Assembly (NCBI GenBank): GCA_021442155.1
Contig: CM038229.1
Span: 99,549,271 to 99,613,270, forward strand
Reading direction: 5' to 3'
Origin: Cymbidium sinense
Taxonomy: Eukaryota > Streptophyta > Magnoliopsida > Asparagales > Orchidaceae
Length of the DNA stretch: 64,000 bases
Under the pieces are notes generated by a model. The model was not told the origin of the DNA. It worked only from the letters and a program-made list of their open reading frames with translations, and made no database searches. The position numbers and the translations under genes are program-made. Below, in pieces: positions 1-13,690 of this stretch; the stretch's first letter is position 1, and each line of letters opens with the position of its first letter.

Positions 1-690
1 CACTCCTTAAAGGTAATGCAATCTTCTAAGATGTGGCCAAACATGCGATGGTAGGGGAGTTTGGATCATGACTCTTGCCCACTCCTCGAGCCTCCTAGGC
101 TCTAGTGGAACTCGTGCTTCTTTAAGAGATTCTTAAAGATCTTCGACAACCTCCCTCTTGAATGAATAAGATTTATTTAATTTAATGATAAGAGTAGGTA
201 AGTAATACCGATGGTAGGTAGGAATAATCTTGCGATGCTGATAAGGAGGCGATGATGGTGGTCTGAGGTGTGGTATGATGGCAGGTGGTGGTGAGGAGGT
301 GATAAAGGAGAATGTTGAGCTTGAAGCTTATCTGAACCCTTGCATTTCTTCCCCTTATCAACTATTATGACTACCCCAGCTTCTTCTCAAATGCACTCGA
401 GATTTGGGCTTGGCGATTGGTCCTAGAAGGTAAGGCTTGGCTTCCTCTTGTAGACTACTTGCCTTGTTGATTAATTTCTTAAAGGTTTTGATTGTAAAAC
501 CGTTGAGGATGAAAGCAACTAGGCCTTGGATGTTCTTCAAGAGAATCTTTATTGCATATTTTCGACATGTGATTTAGATTTCATACTCGGGTTTTGCCAC
601 GAGAATATAATCAATAATGGGCTCATTGGAAACTTGTGTCACAACAATATCGCCTATAGTAACCCTTTGATGAGCTCCGAAACCTCTTGA
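1..690. other. Unassigned left-edge sequence
   Basis: No gene is recognised here. A 60-codon open frame on the minus strand (358-540) has a lysine-rich, basic composition. It could be a worn retrotransposon gag tail, but no zinc knuckle or other motif supports that. Positions 230-300 are rich in GATGGTGG-like triplets. Confidence 0.4.
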
Positions 691-3600
691 TGAAGAGGTA
701 CTTGTGGTGTTTATTTTTTTTTTTTTATGTAGGGGACACCACAGATCTTAGAGGTACTTATTAAAGTGATCGGATATGACATTAAGGAATGATGTACTAT
801 CTCAAGTGATAGAAGTCACCATCCTACAATGTACCTAATCACCTAATAAGGACTCCTAAGGCCAATGGATCTTCGAATGTACCGATTTTTCCCCTTTTTG
901 GAATAGTAAAGTAGGGTTTATTTTAAATCGGGTTCTTTAAATTCTCTATGGAGGTAAGCCCTCATAGTTAATTACATCCTAAGGAATGAGGTTCTTTAAG
1001 AATACTCGATTAAGGTAAATGATCGTTGTCTCCAAAGATTTCAAAGATAGGACTATCAATCAATTGGTTATTTTAGAAAGTCAAATGGGATTGATCAAAA
1101 GAGAGAGTTATTATCAAAACCAAAGGGGAGATGAGTAGGAGATGCCCAAGATACTAGGAAGCCTAGTGAGCATCCCAAACTATCATATAATTAGGCTTTA
1201 TATTTTTGAAATTGAGGAGAATTATATGTTTGAGTTGAATTTTTTTAGAAATCTGGGCTAATCCATGATACAAGATTATAAATGCCTAAGAGGTGAGGGT
1301 TTATGATTGTAGAAAAGGGAAACAATAACCTCATCCTAAATCTAGGGAGCTTTGGCAATGGGCCAAAGCATGACCTAAATCTAAGGTGACAAAATGAGTA
1401 TATTACCTCCATAAGAGAGAATAAATCACCGACGTTGGACTTATAATCGGAGTGGCGCCTAACTAACTCCTCCTATGCTTTAAATATATGTAAGAAAGTT
1501 TTATGCTTTTCAAGATGGCTAGGTTATTGTTTATTTAGAAAGGAGGCTAAGTCCTTAAACTCACCCCTAAGAGACTAGAGCATGAGTGGTATGAATTCAA
1601 GACTTAATCTAATGAAAATTTTGTCAAGTTTTATTTTGATTTTGGACATTTTATTTGACACGGCTATGATTTTATATGCGATGCATGAGAAAATCAGTTA
1701 TGGGCCAAAATCAAAATCAAGGAGGTGTGTTTCCACCATGGCTCTCAAAGGTCAAGCCATTTTCTTTGGCAAAGGTGGAAGCCCTCCATCCAAGAGTGAG
1801 ATAATATGATTTATGCATGATATGACATACAACATCCAGCTAAGGGTTGCTAAATCTTTTATTATCTTGATTTATGTCTTAGGCTTTAGGTGAAGTTATG
1901 AATTATTTAGTTTAATTTTTAATTAATTAATTGGATAGAAAATTTATTTTTTTTCTAAGAGCCTAGCATCCGTGCCATTCAACAATTATCAAACAATTAA
2001 GAAACTAGAAAATCATGTCATCCTAATTTTGCAATCATAAATATAACATCAATCAATTTATAAAAGTTAGTGCAAAAGAATAAGAGGTCGATGTGGGTTC
2101 CACGCACAACCTGAAAAAAAAGTGGGTATCAGCTCACCTTTATACATCCCAATATAATGAAAGAATAAATTATAATTATGAAGTGACAAGTGTTATGGGG
2201 CTTTCATTCTTCATCCTCCATTCTTCACTCCTTGTTCTTCATTCCTTCATCTTGGTTTGCTCCATTTCTTTCTTTCTTTTGACATGGTATATAAGACATG
2301 GTCTTATAACCAATGGTTACCTTAGTCCCCATAACACTTATCCTAATCCTAATGCAAAAATTACATTAAAAGGAAGGAAAGTAAATCTAGCTACACATGT
2401 TAAACAAATATTAGCTAAACACACCATACAACCCAAGCGATATAGAATAATTTGGACTTAGTACCACACATGGGTAACCAAGTTCACCTATCCTAATTTG
2501 GACTATGCTTTGGGGCTAAGCAACACACAAAAAAGTATTTATATTCTTTATTTTTACTATAGCGACCCTTAGGCACAATCTCTAAGAAGACATGGTTAGG
2601 CTAAGATCACCTATCATCTAATCTACACACACATCCTAACATCCAATCTAAAATATTACACCACAAAATAAAATCATGCATCAAACCATGCACCCCCTAA
2701 CATAGAGCTGGTGAAGTGTGACTTATAATGTGTGTTCCATTTAAGGCTTGTATTGCTTGTCTTAGCTAGGCTTTAAGGTTGAAATTTTTAAGTGTAAAAA
2801 ATTCAATTTAGATGGTGGTTTTAATTTAAGTGATTTAGTTAACTTGTCAATTTTAGTTGGTGATTTGATTTGGTTTAAATGAATCTACACTTAGTGACTA
2901 AATGTTGTGAAGAGAAGAAAACAGAGGAGAGCTCTCTTTCATCCCTACCTTAAATGCATTTCTAAGGTAGATTCATTAATGAATTTCTTTTAGTGAATGG
3001 TTTATTATGTGTTTTAATTAACCCTAAGTTTATATTCACTCTAAATATCCCTATTCAATAAGAAAGACATCTTAGGATTAGTTTGGGTGGATTGCTATCA
3101 CATAACACTCACCCATTCATTTCTTTCCACCATGTATACCATGCATATGAATAATCCTAAACATACCTATACATGCAATGCAAATCTTAGCACACTTTGA
3201 TGATGAATACAAAGAGATGTGATTTGAAAATTTGGATATTCCATTTGTTAATTGGATCATTAATGCATGTCTTTATTATGTAGAAAAGAGGTATTTTTCA
3301 TCTATTATCTAAATGCATATGAATAAAAGTTATAAGTGAGTACGGTGTCATTATTTTCTAGAGGGGTGTAAAGTACAAGACCTACTTAGGACTACTTAAA
3401 GCCTCGCTCGGATGTCCGTGATATACCACTTTTCTTATATACATGTAGATGTACAAAAAAGAACCAAATGGATAAAGAATCATGCAAGAGATTATGTTTG
3501 ATTTGGATGTATGATTTACATGTGTAATATAAAAGTCCTTCCTAAGTCTTAATATATAGATACATAGAAATAGATTTAAGTAACGTTGTGTTCTTTTAAG

Positions 3601-5790
3601 TGAACTATACACTTGCAAATCCTATGTGAATCCTGTTAAGAGAAAAGAAAGAGAACTTCATAATACACATCTTATGATATCATCACATGCATGCTTATAA
3701 ATATTTATAACTAGCATCACTTCATTTATAATCTTTGATTTATAAGTTTTAAAAGATAATTTTTGGTTTAATAGTGATAATAGCCACTCATATTCTTTAA
3801 TTTTAAACACATGTAATTTTACATAAAATGAAACATTTGATTTAATTAATTTTAAAGAGATGAATGCATGATTTCATATGTAATATTTTTAGCATGATTG
3901 AAAAGAAATAAAGGAATGTAAGTGTTCTTCATTCACCTTAATTAATAAGGACAATCATATAAAATAAGATCATTTAAAATGAATCAAAAATTCTTTAAGG
4001 AGATTTTTATTTTTGAATTTAATTTGACTTATGAAATATGAGAAGTGTTTTCCACCCTCCCCTCCCATGTGTGAATTGGTTTGGTTTAATTTAATTAATT
4101 AATTTTATATTTTGGTTAGGTTATGGTATGAATTATGTCCATTAATTACCACTTTCCTATACCACTTTAACATAATTATCCAAGTAATTATGAACCAACA
4201 TATGTTATGCAACCACATGAAAATTAAATCGCAAATGTACCTAAGACATGAAGGGGTCTAATATAATTGGCTCACAATTATTAGTTAATTAAGCTAAAGA
4301 GTTTGATTAAGTACTTTTATAACCCTCCTACACATGTAATTTAATTATAATTTCCTTTGGAATTCTCTTAGGTTATTGAACACCTAAGACTCTACCCAAG
4401 AATTGAATGATTGAGTTCTTGAATGATTTGGTTTTGAATTTGATTAATTAAACTATTTAATGAGGTGATTAAGCCATTAATTAGTTGTAAATTGATTAAG
4501 TGTTATCCAAATGAAATAAACTTAGAGGAAAAGATTGGAAAAGAGGTTTTAATCTCATTCTATGTCCATTCACTATTTCATAATGATTAACAAGCTAAAT
4601 TAATGAATTCATCATTATTTAACATGCTAATTAATCATTTAATTAATTAAGAGAGTGATTAAGAATGAAATAAGCCATTCCCATAATAAATCAAGCAATA
4701 AATTTCAAGAAAATCATGGGAGACATCATCTCACTAATCAATCTCAAAAGTTTGGAATTAATTGTTGGAGTAAATCGAGAGTAATTAGCTTACATTTCTA
4801 ATAAAATCTAAATTGAGTCAAAATTATTATTAAAATTTTAATTTTTTTTTATTATTCTCCTCTGAATTACCTTTAAAATGAGTTTATTTATATTTTTAGA
4901 CTTTTCTACAATTAGTAATGAATTTTGGAAGTTTCACCATTAAAATCGATTAATTAAGCCTAATTAAACTTCTAATCTTGGGCCATGTGGTGACATGGTA
5001 TGCCGCACTTTCTATGTGGCATGATGAGATTTATTATTTAAGTTGTCACATCTGGCTAAGTCATGGCGGACACATTTTCTCTGGGTCATCGATCTAAGAT
5101 CGGATGGTCGAGATTAATCTGATTTAGAGGAAATTAGAGGGATATAAAGCGTGATTTGATCACAACGCCCATTCCAATCATAAAAAAGATGGTGTATGAT
5201 CCTTCTCCTTCAAGCATGAGAGACAAACACCGCTCATCTTTCCTCAATCTGAGCTTACGAGCTCTGGATTGGAATCAAAATGGTCCCACATCTTCGATGG
5301 GGAGGGATGCATATCCAACGATCAAAATTGTATGGGATGATAATTCCCTTCTAAAAGGACTAATGAAAATTTCTTATAGCTACAATTTTAAATAATTACC
5401 TCACAAGGCTATCACCGTGCTTCCAATAGGATTTAGCTTAAAGATGAAGTTGAAGAAATCCAGCCTTGATTTGAAATGGTTTGCTCTTGACCAAGCTCCT
5501 TTTAATGGTCGATCTTGATTAAGTTGTACTGCTTAGAGGCTTGGGAAATGGTTTGTTTCAACTCTTGGTCTAAGGATGGTTTGTGCAAGATTAATTTCAC
5601 TTTTGTTGATAATTGAGTGAGTTGAGCTCAAGATTGATCTCCCATATTTTGGCTTTGAGTAAAATCGAGAAATGGGAATGAAGGGTGCTAGAATAGCTAG
5701 GGAAAGCTTTGGGATGATTGGCTTTGAATCTAGAGCTCGAGGAATGAATGCCTTTATTTGAGTGAGAATGAGAGGAGGTATATCTCATAG
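690..5790 (+). repeat. Giant direct repeat, module A, copy 1
   Basis: This is the first of three diverged copies of a non-coding module of about 5 kb. It shares ordered landmarks with the copies at 5,805-10,180 and 14,335-19,490. It starts with a GTGGTGTTTATTTT block (near 697; also near 14,338) and has a block reading AGCTAAGGGTTGCTAAATC (near 1,835; variants near 5,880 and 15,460). An ATCTAAGATCGGA block lies near 5,092 (also near 9,503 and 18,770). It ends in GAGTGAGAATGAG-like sequence. No retroelement protein domain is seen inside. It may be an oversized LTR, a LARD-like non-autonomous retroelement or a segmental tandem duplication. The short frames within it are not conserved between copies. 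Confidence 0.7.
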
Positions 5791-5804
5791 GTTAAGCATT
5801 TCCC

Positions 5805-7647
5805 ATATGGGCAAGAATGATGGCCCTCATTTTACAAGAGTCATAGAAGATGCATGTATGATATTAGACATACAATATTCAGCTAAGGGGTTGCTAAATC
5901 TTTTAATTATCTTGATTTAATGTCTAGGCTTTATGGTGAGGTTATGAGTAGAAAATTTTAATTATGAGTTGTAGTTGGATAGAAAATTTATATTTTCCCT
6001 AAGAGCCTAATCGCATCCGCCACATATTAAAGCATCAATATAAAAAAACCATAAGAGCCATGCAATTAGTGTGCAATATAAATAAATTGTCAAACAAATT
6101 TATAAAGCTAGACAAAAGAATAAAAGGTCGATGATCGGGTACCGTACAACCCAAAAAGAAAAATGGGTAGAAGCTTTATCCTTATACAACCTGGATTACA
6201 AAAGAATAATTACAATTAAGGATGAATACATGCTATGGGGTCTTCATTCTTCAAGTCTTCATGTCTTCTTTCCTCCTCTTTGCTTCTTTGATTTGGCTCA
6301 CTTCAAGGCATCACATGGCACACAAGACATAGTCTTTCTAGCCAATGCTCATCCTAATTCCCCATAGCACTAATCCAAATTCCTAATTGCAAAATTACAT
6401 TGAAATGAAAAAATAAATCTAACTACACCTACAAAATAAATGTTAGCTAAACATACATTCCACCCAAGCAATTGTATTTATAATTTGGACTTAGCACCAC
6501 ATGGGTAACCAAGCATCTATCCTAACTTGGATTATGCTTAGGGGCTTAAGCAACCTGCAAAAGAGAGCATTTATATTTATTTTTTAGTGGCCCCTTAAGC
6601 ATAATCCTCAGAAAATATGGTTAGGCTAATCATGACCTAATATCTAGTCTATGAAACATACACCCTAACATCTAGTCTAAAATAATACATCACAAAATAA
6701 AATATACATCAAATCATGCACCACCCTAACATAAAGCTAAGTGGTGAATTAATTCTAATATGTGTGTATTGAAGCTTGTGTGGTATGTCCTAACTAGGCT
6801 TTAGAGTTATGGTTTCCTAAGTGTAGAAAGATTCAATTTAAAGGGTGGTTTCACTTTAAGTTATTTAGTTGATTTGTAAGTTTTAACTTAATGTTTTCTT
6901 TTGTTTCATTTGACCTACACAAAACAACTAAGTGTTATAAAGAGAGGAAAAGAGAAGGATCACTCTCTTTCATCCCTACCTTAAATCACATATAAAGCCA
7001 ATTAATTAGACAATTCTCTTTGGTGAATGGCTTATTATATGTCTTAAATAATCCTAAGTTTTGGTTCACTTTAAATAAACTCATTCAATAAGAAAGGCAT
7101 CTTAAGATTAATTGGGATGAATTACCACATGACACATGCTTATTTATTTCTTTTCATCATATATAACATGCATATGGTTAAGTCCTAAACATACATATAC
7201 ATATAATTTATATCTTAGCACACTTGAATGATGAAAGTAAGCAAATATATTTGGAATTGATATTCCATTTGGTTTAATTATTTTGTCATATTAGATCAAA
7301 GCTCTATCAAAATTCTTATGCAAAAGCATAAGCAAAGAGCTTTAAGTTACATAATCAATCCAACCACTTGAACAAAATATAAATGCATGTCTTTTTTAAT
7401 AAAATAAGAGGGTTTTCATTCAATAAAATACACATTCAAATATATAAAAGTTTTAAACAAGTACATCACCATTGTTATGCAGGGGAATGAGGTAGGAACC
7501 TCATTGGGGCTAAGTGTGTCCCTAGAATGTCCAAACTAATATACCGTTATTCTTAATTACATATGGATGTATAAACAACTATAACAATAGAAAACTATGC
7601 AAAAATAGAGTTTGATTGATTAAATTATAGATCCATTAGTTATGTAT

Positions 7648-7699
<52 letters not shown>

Positions 7700-10180
7700 A
7701 ACTATAGAAATGAAAATATACATACAAAATTGATTTATTATGAGGTACCTAATCTTCATCTAAATTCTAATGAAAGATGCATAAGAATGAAATCAAGCAA
7801 GTACATATTCTACACCAAGGGAGAAAACTCCTTAGGGCTACTTAAATCTTAGGATGTGGACTAATATACGAACATTCTTACTTATGCAAATCAACACATG
7901 AATATAAGAAATAAAACTTCAGTTCATATACTAAATTTATATTCACATGCACTTCCTATATATATATATGTAACTAAAGTCATAACACATATTCTTATTT
8001 ATTAAGAAGCTTTTGAAAATATGTTTGAGATTTAGTAGTGATAATAGCCACATATATCTTTAATTAAGTCAACACATGCAAATTGACATAAAGGAAATCA
8101 TTTTTTTAGTTGATCAATTTTAAAATAGGTGAATGCATGAATGACATACAACACTTTAATATGATTGAAAGGAAATAAATAAACATAAGCATACAATCTC
8201 ATTCAAACCAACTAATTCCTAAGGACAATCACATTGAACAAGCTTATTTAAGATAAACCAAAGTTTTTTAAAGCCACTTTTGATTTCAAGTTTGATTTGA
8301 TTTATGAAATGTAGAAGAGGTTTCTTGGTCTAATCCCATTCCCATGTGTGTGAGTTAGTTTGATTTAATAAAAGAAATTATGTTGATTTTATGGATTGAT
8401 TAAGTTAAGCATGGATTAAATCAATTAATTAACCATTACCTATGTCACCTTAAGGTAATTAATTAAACAATTATGAGCTAATATGATATGCAACTACATA
8501 GAAAAATAAATAGCAATGGTCCTATGAAATGAAAGGGGCCTAATGCAATTAGCTCATAATTATTAATTAATTAAACTTAACTCACTTACTCTTATAGTTT
8601 TCTCACATGTGAGCTAACCATAATTCATTAGCTCTCTCTTAGGTTATTGAACACCCAAAGAGCTACCCAAGAGTTAATTAGAAGTAGATTCAATCAAATT
8701 AATTAAGCTAATTAATTATCTAATTAAATATTAATTATCCTTAATCAATAATATGAAATAAACTTGGGAAAGAGGCAAAAGGGAGCAAGTCTCAATCCTA
8801 AATCATTTCAATTAGTTAACTAAAGTTCGGTATAATTTAGATTTTTTGATTAATCTTATTAATAATTAATTAATTAAGGGGTTTTAATTAATTAATTATT
8901 TTAGAGGAATGGAGAAGACTTAAAGAAAATATTGGAAGAGGGAGTCCCAATCCATTTCCGTAAACTTCATCACCATTAAGAGGTTAATAAGCTTAATTGA
9001 TTGATTAATTTACTGTTCATTTTCTTAATTATCATTAATTAAAGGAGAGTAATTAAGGCATAATTCATTAGTTTTCTCAATTAATTATTCAATAAATCTC
9101 AAGAAAAATAGGGAGGTAGAGATCATCCCTCTAAATATCTTTGGAAAATTTAAAATTAATTGGATAACTAATCAAAAGTAATTATGCTAATTAATTTTTT
9201 TTTAATTAAACCTTAATGTAGAAATTACTATTCAAAATTAATTAATAATAATTTTAATGAATTCCCCTTTAAAATACCTTTAAAATGAGTCCTCATTTGT
9301 ATTTTTTAAGATTTTCTACAATTAGTTATGAATTTTAGAAGTTTTAGCATTAAAATTAGATTAATTAACCTAATTAACCTCCCTAATCCCATGCCACGTA
9401 GCTTGACATGGTGCACTTTCCATATGATGGGATTAGTTATTTAAGTTGTCACGTCGAAGGCAACACGGACGTCGGTAGCATGATTTTTATGTGGGCCATC
9501 GATCTAAGATCGGACGACATGATTAAACGCATGATTTTGAAGGGGAAAAGAGGGTTCTACATGTGATCGATCAAGACCGTCTAATTCGATCATGCGGAAT
9601 GGACCCGTGATCTCTCCTCGGCGAAAGTGATGATACCGCCCATCGATTGTCACTGATCCGAGTTCACCCAAGCTCGATGGAGATGAAATTGATCCCACAC
9701 CTTCGGGAAGCATAACAAATACATCTAATAGTGGAAATCACATGAGATATAAGTTTTTTCATAAAGGACCAACCTATTTTGAGCTAATGATCGCTTTTAA
9801 TGGCATACCTCACCAAAGCTTGTGCTTATTCCAAGCGGAGGCTTCATTTGGTAGAAATGATGCCCTATTGAGCTATATGAGCTTTGATTTGGTGTAATTT
9901 GCTTGGAGGACAACTCACGACATGTTAATCGTCTTGATTGAACTCCACCGGGAAGCTTGAGAAATAATTCATTTCAACGCCTAGGTCCAAGGATGGTGTG
10001 CAAAATTAATTACACTTTGGTTGCAAATGGAGAAATGAGAATCACTGGTTTGCTATTTCAATTTCACATAAAATCAAGAGTGGGATTTTGGGAGCTCGGA
10101 AATGTAAGGGGAGGCTCTGGATTTCTCTCCGTGCTAGGGTTGAATCGAGTGAGTGATTGAGTGAGAATGAGGTGGGTATA
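5805..10180 (+). repeat. Giant direct repeat, module A, copy 2 (lacks its first ~1.1 kb)
   Basis: This second copy of module A abuts copy 1 head to tail. It begins inside the module, at the part equivalent to about 1,750 in copy 1, so roughly the first 1.1 kb is missing. All later landmarks follow in the same order and spacing. A (TA)n tract has expanded at about 7,650-7,696. Module B follows further downstream. Confidence 0.7.
7648..7697. repeat. (TA)n microsatellite
   Basis: This is an uninterrupted TA dinucleotide run inside module A copy 2. The corresponding places in copies 1 and 3 have only short TA runs, so it expanded after duplication. Confidence 0.9.
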
Positions 10181-10559
10181 CCCCTCCTTCCTTGGTTTGT
10201 ATGGTGGTGATGGTTTCAATTTCTTGGATCAATGGGTATGATGGAGAGCTCAATTTGGGCAGAAAATCACTCCACTTGGCCTAACATGAGTGGAGGAAGG
10301 GTGGAGGGTTGCCATGGGAGTAGTGGGTGTCCTTGGTGGTTTAAAATGCTAATGGGAATGGGAGGTGATTTCACCTCCCCATGATTCATGGCCAACCCAA
10401 CCACCTTTGGGTCAGCCATGGTCCTTGGTGCCTAAGTGGACCTATGAATGGGTGTCAAGTGGCCAAGAGGAGGAAATGACCAAATATCCATATGTCTTAT
10501 CTCATGGGATGCCCTAGACCCAAGAGCAAAGTGGTCATTTGGCTATGGGTCAAAAGTGG
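10181..10559. other. Linker between modules A and B
   Basis: This is G/T-rich sequence joining module A copy 2 to module B. It is only weakly similar to the matching linker at 19,491-19,849. No gene is seen. Confidence 0.4.
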
Positions 10560-12385
10560 GTTAGCCAAAATTTTAAGTGATTTGGAGTTTATTTGATTTG
10601 GTTTGGTTTGATTTGACCTATTTAGGTCAAATTAGGTTAGGTTAGGGTCAAGTTGACCAATTGGTCAAGTACACCAATGGTTTGGTCAAGTTCACATGAC
10701 TATTTGGAGTGTATTGGTGTCATGAGTTTTGTTCAATTTATTTTGGATTTGATTATGGCTCATTTAGGTTCATATATGTCAAATGAGTCAAGTTTACCAA
10801 TTTGACCAATTTGACCAAATTGGGTTGGGTTAGGTGTTGAGTCAAGTTTAATTGGCTAATTGAAAATCATTGTAGGATTTGGTTTGGTTTAATTTAAAAT
10901 TAATTTGATTTTGGCTAATTTGACCCTTTAGGTCAATTTGGACTAGGTTAAGTTAGGACCAATTGGTCAAATTGGGCTTAATAATGGCTTTGGTCAAGTT
11001 CAACAATCAATTTGGAATGAACTTGAACCATTAGTTGCAATCAATTTAGGTTGGATTGTGATTTGACCCATTTTAGCTTTTAGGACAATTTGGGTCAACT
11101 TGGTCAAATGGCCAATTGGACTTGGTTTGGCTCAATTGAGGTTTGGTCATATTCAACCATTGATTATGAATTGGTTTGAATCAAAGGTTTCAGTCAATTT
11201 GGCATATGGTGTGTTTGGCTAGTTTAGATTTCATTTGGGCTAAAGGTTGACATGGTCAATAAGCTAGGTTGACTTGGTTTGACCCAATTCAAGATAATTA
11301 ATTAACCTAGGATGATTGTTGATCGGATATGAGGTGGGCTCAGTTCCAATTTGGGTTGGATTAGAACTTGGCTCAAGAAGGTCTTTAGGTCACTTAATTT
11401 GGGTCAAGTGAACCTAACGGGTTAATGGGTTTGATCAAGGCTTGATTCAAGTTTAGTTGTATTGATAAATGGGTTTGAGATGGAAATATAAATCTAATTG
11501 CAAGTGATTTGAAGCCATATGGATTTTGGTTCATATGTCGATTTCAAGTCAAAAGGGCTAACTTGGGTTTGACTTGGGTTAGCTTGGATTTGATTTTGAC
11601 AATTGTAGTTTATGTTTATATTTGGGTAAGTGATTGAAGGAATGATTGTTTGGAGAGAAAATCCATGGGTTTTGAGTTGATTTAGGCATGATTTGGCTAA
11701 GCTCAAGAAATGTCTCAAATGGCTTAGATTGGATTTGATTTGAAATTTGGATTTTCTTTTGGCTATTTAAATTTATATTTCACTTATATTTGGAAATAAA
11801 AATGAAGATATAAATGATTTATGAGAAAATCACTTGAGTTTGGAGTGATTTGGAAGCAAATTTGACCAAATCTAAGGATGTAGGTCAAAAGGGCTTAAGT
11901 GGAAATTGATTTAGTTTGATTTGATTATGGGATTGAATCATTTGAAGTTGGATTTCAATTGAATTTTGATTTGAGATTGAATTGATATTTAAGGAAATCA
12001 ATTGAATTGGGGTTGATCTGAATTTGGTTAAGGCTAAGTCCATAAGATGAAATCAAAGGCCTTAGAAAGGATTTTGGCATTTAAATTTGATCATGGGATT
12101 GAATCATTTGATATGACATTTGATTTATGATTTGGATTTTGGATTGATATTTGAATTTGAGGTTTAGTTTAAGAAGGAAAGCATGGGTTGGATTTAGGCA
12201 ATAGGGTATGCAATTTTTTCCTAAGCCCCTAAGGCATAACATATTCTTATGGCTAAACCTTTTAAGTCTCTAAGCTTAAGTGTTTACCTAATTATGATAA
12301 GTGTCTTAAGACTAAGGAGCTCTTAGTGTCTATAAGAGTCCTAGATCTATGATGAGGAAGTTGAGAACTCACTCCAAAAGTGAGG
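10560..12385 (+). repeat. Module B, copy 1: G/T-skewed degenerate repeat block
   Basis: About 1.8 kb is dominated on the plus strand by variants of TTGGTCAAGTTGACCAATT and GATTTGGTTTGGTTTGA, giving a strong purine/pyrimidine and G-over-C skew. It aligns in order with 19,850-21,975. The closing 200 bp is the best conserved part (CCTAAGGCATAACATATTC, then ATCTATGATGAGGAAGTTGA). No long open frame is present. It reads as an old short-period tandem expansion rather than a gene. Confidence 0.6.
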
Positions 12386-13089
12386 TCAACACAGCCTTCC
12401 CCTTTGGGGTGACCAAAGAGGAGGTAGCAACTCTCACTAGAGCTATGGTAGTAACAACAAGAGGCTACACTAAACGCGGGGCATGAGAACCGTGGCCTTC
12501 CTCTTCGCAAGGAAAACTAATCAAGATGGGATATCCAAGCGATGAGTGGCATTTGTCCCACCACCTCCTCTCTACTAATTGTGAGGGTTGCCCCCTCACA
12601 AGTAATCCGGACCCTCAAAGCCACAACCAAAGTAGATTAGGTTGGCAGATCAATTGTGGTGAGATTGGCCTAATAAGGCCAAATCTACACCATAAGGGGA
12701 AGAGAAGATGAACTTGCTAGGAGCCATGATCACTACACCTGAGAGAAGGACTAATATACCGGAATCACTACATTTGTTGAAACATAATTGAGTCCTTACC
12801 TTGATGTTTGCCTTTAATCATTTACTTATACTTAATTTGATATTTGAACCCGGAGAGGCTTATCCATATGATTTTGATTTAGAACCCATACTCAACCAAT
12901 TTAAGCGGGTGGGTTGAATATTTGGAGAGACCTTTGAAGATATTTGTATTGTATGTCTTGTTTGAAAATTTTGATTTTAAAGAACCTTTATTTAGAGAAT
13001 TTAGGTATGCTAAGAATAGGTTTTGATTAAATGTTTAAAAATTTTGTGAAAGTATCTTTGCTTGTGATGATTAGTTATGTGTGTGATAT
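12386..13089. other. Single-copy segment after module B copy 1
   Basis: Similarity to the second module B copy stops near 12,385, just after a GAGGTCAACA sequence. An open frame beginning with ATG in the conserved tail (near 12,350) runs about 45 codons into this segment, and others follow at 12,526-12,711. None resembles a protein I recognise. This could be the start of a decayed retroelement ORF. Confidence 0.3.
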
Positions 13090-13690
13090 ATGTTGATTTG
13101 AAAATGAGGCTTCTTACTTAATAAATTTGGTATGTTAGTAGAGGCCAAATTGATAATGATTTGAAAATGAGACTCTCACTTAACAAATTTGGTATGTTAG
13201 GTGGGAGCCAAATGTAATTATGATTTATAGTTTGAGAATGAGACTTCACTTAACAAATTTGGTATGTTAAGTGGGAGTCAAGTGATTGATTTGCTTTTGA
13301 AAATGAGACTTCCCACTTAACAATTTTGGTATGTTAAGTAGGAATCAAATTTGATTATGATTTTTTAAAAATGAGACTCTTACTTAATAAATTTGGCATG
13401 TTAAGTAGGAGCCAAATGTGGTATGATTTGTGTTTTCAAATGAGACTCTCACTTAACAAATTTGGTATGTTAAGTAGGAGTCAAATGTGATTGATTTGTA
13501 AATGAGATTCTTACTTAACAAATTTGGTATGTTAAGTAGGAATCAAATGTATTATGATTTTTCAAGATTTTGGAAAAGAGGAATTCTATTTGACAAATGT
13601 AAGTATGATAAATAGACTTCAACTTATTTTAATTTTCAAAGGGGAACTCTTATTGACAAATTTAGGTGTGTCAAATGGAGTTCAAAATAT
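13090..13690 (+). repeat. Tandem array, ~66-bp unit, 8-9 copies
   Basis: A unit containing CACTTAACAAATTTGGTATG followed by TTAAGTGGGAGCCAAAT recurs every 61-73 bp, with occurrences near 13,122, 13,185, 13,255, 13,322, 13,389, 13,458, 13,519, 13,592 and 13,653. The units are diverged, more so toward the right end. A further lone relative lies near 13,820. The halves CTTAACA and TGTTAAG form a small inverted repeat in each unit. There is no coding potential. Confidence 0.8.
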
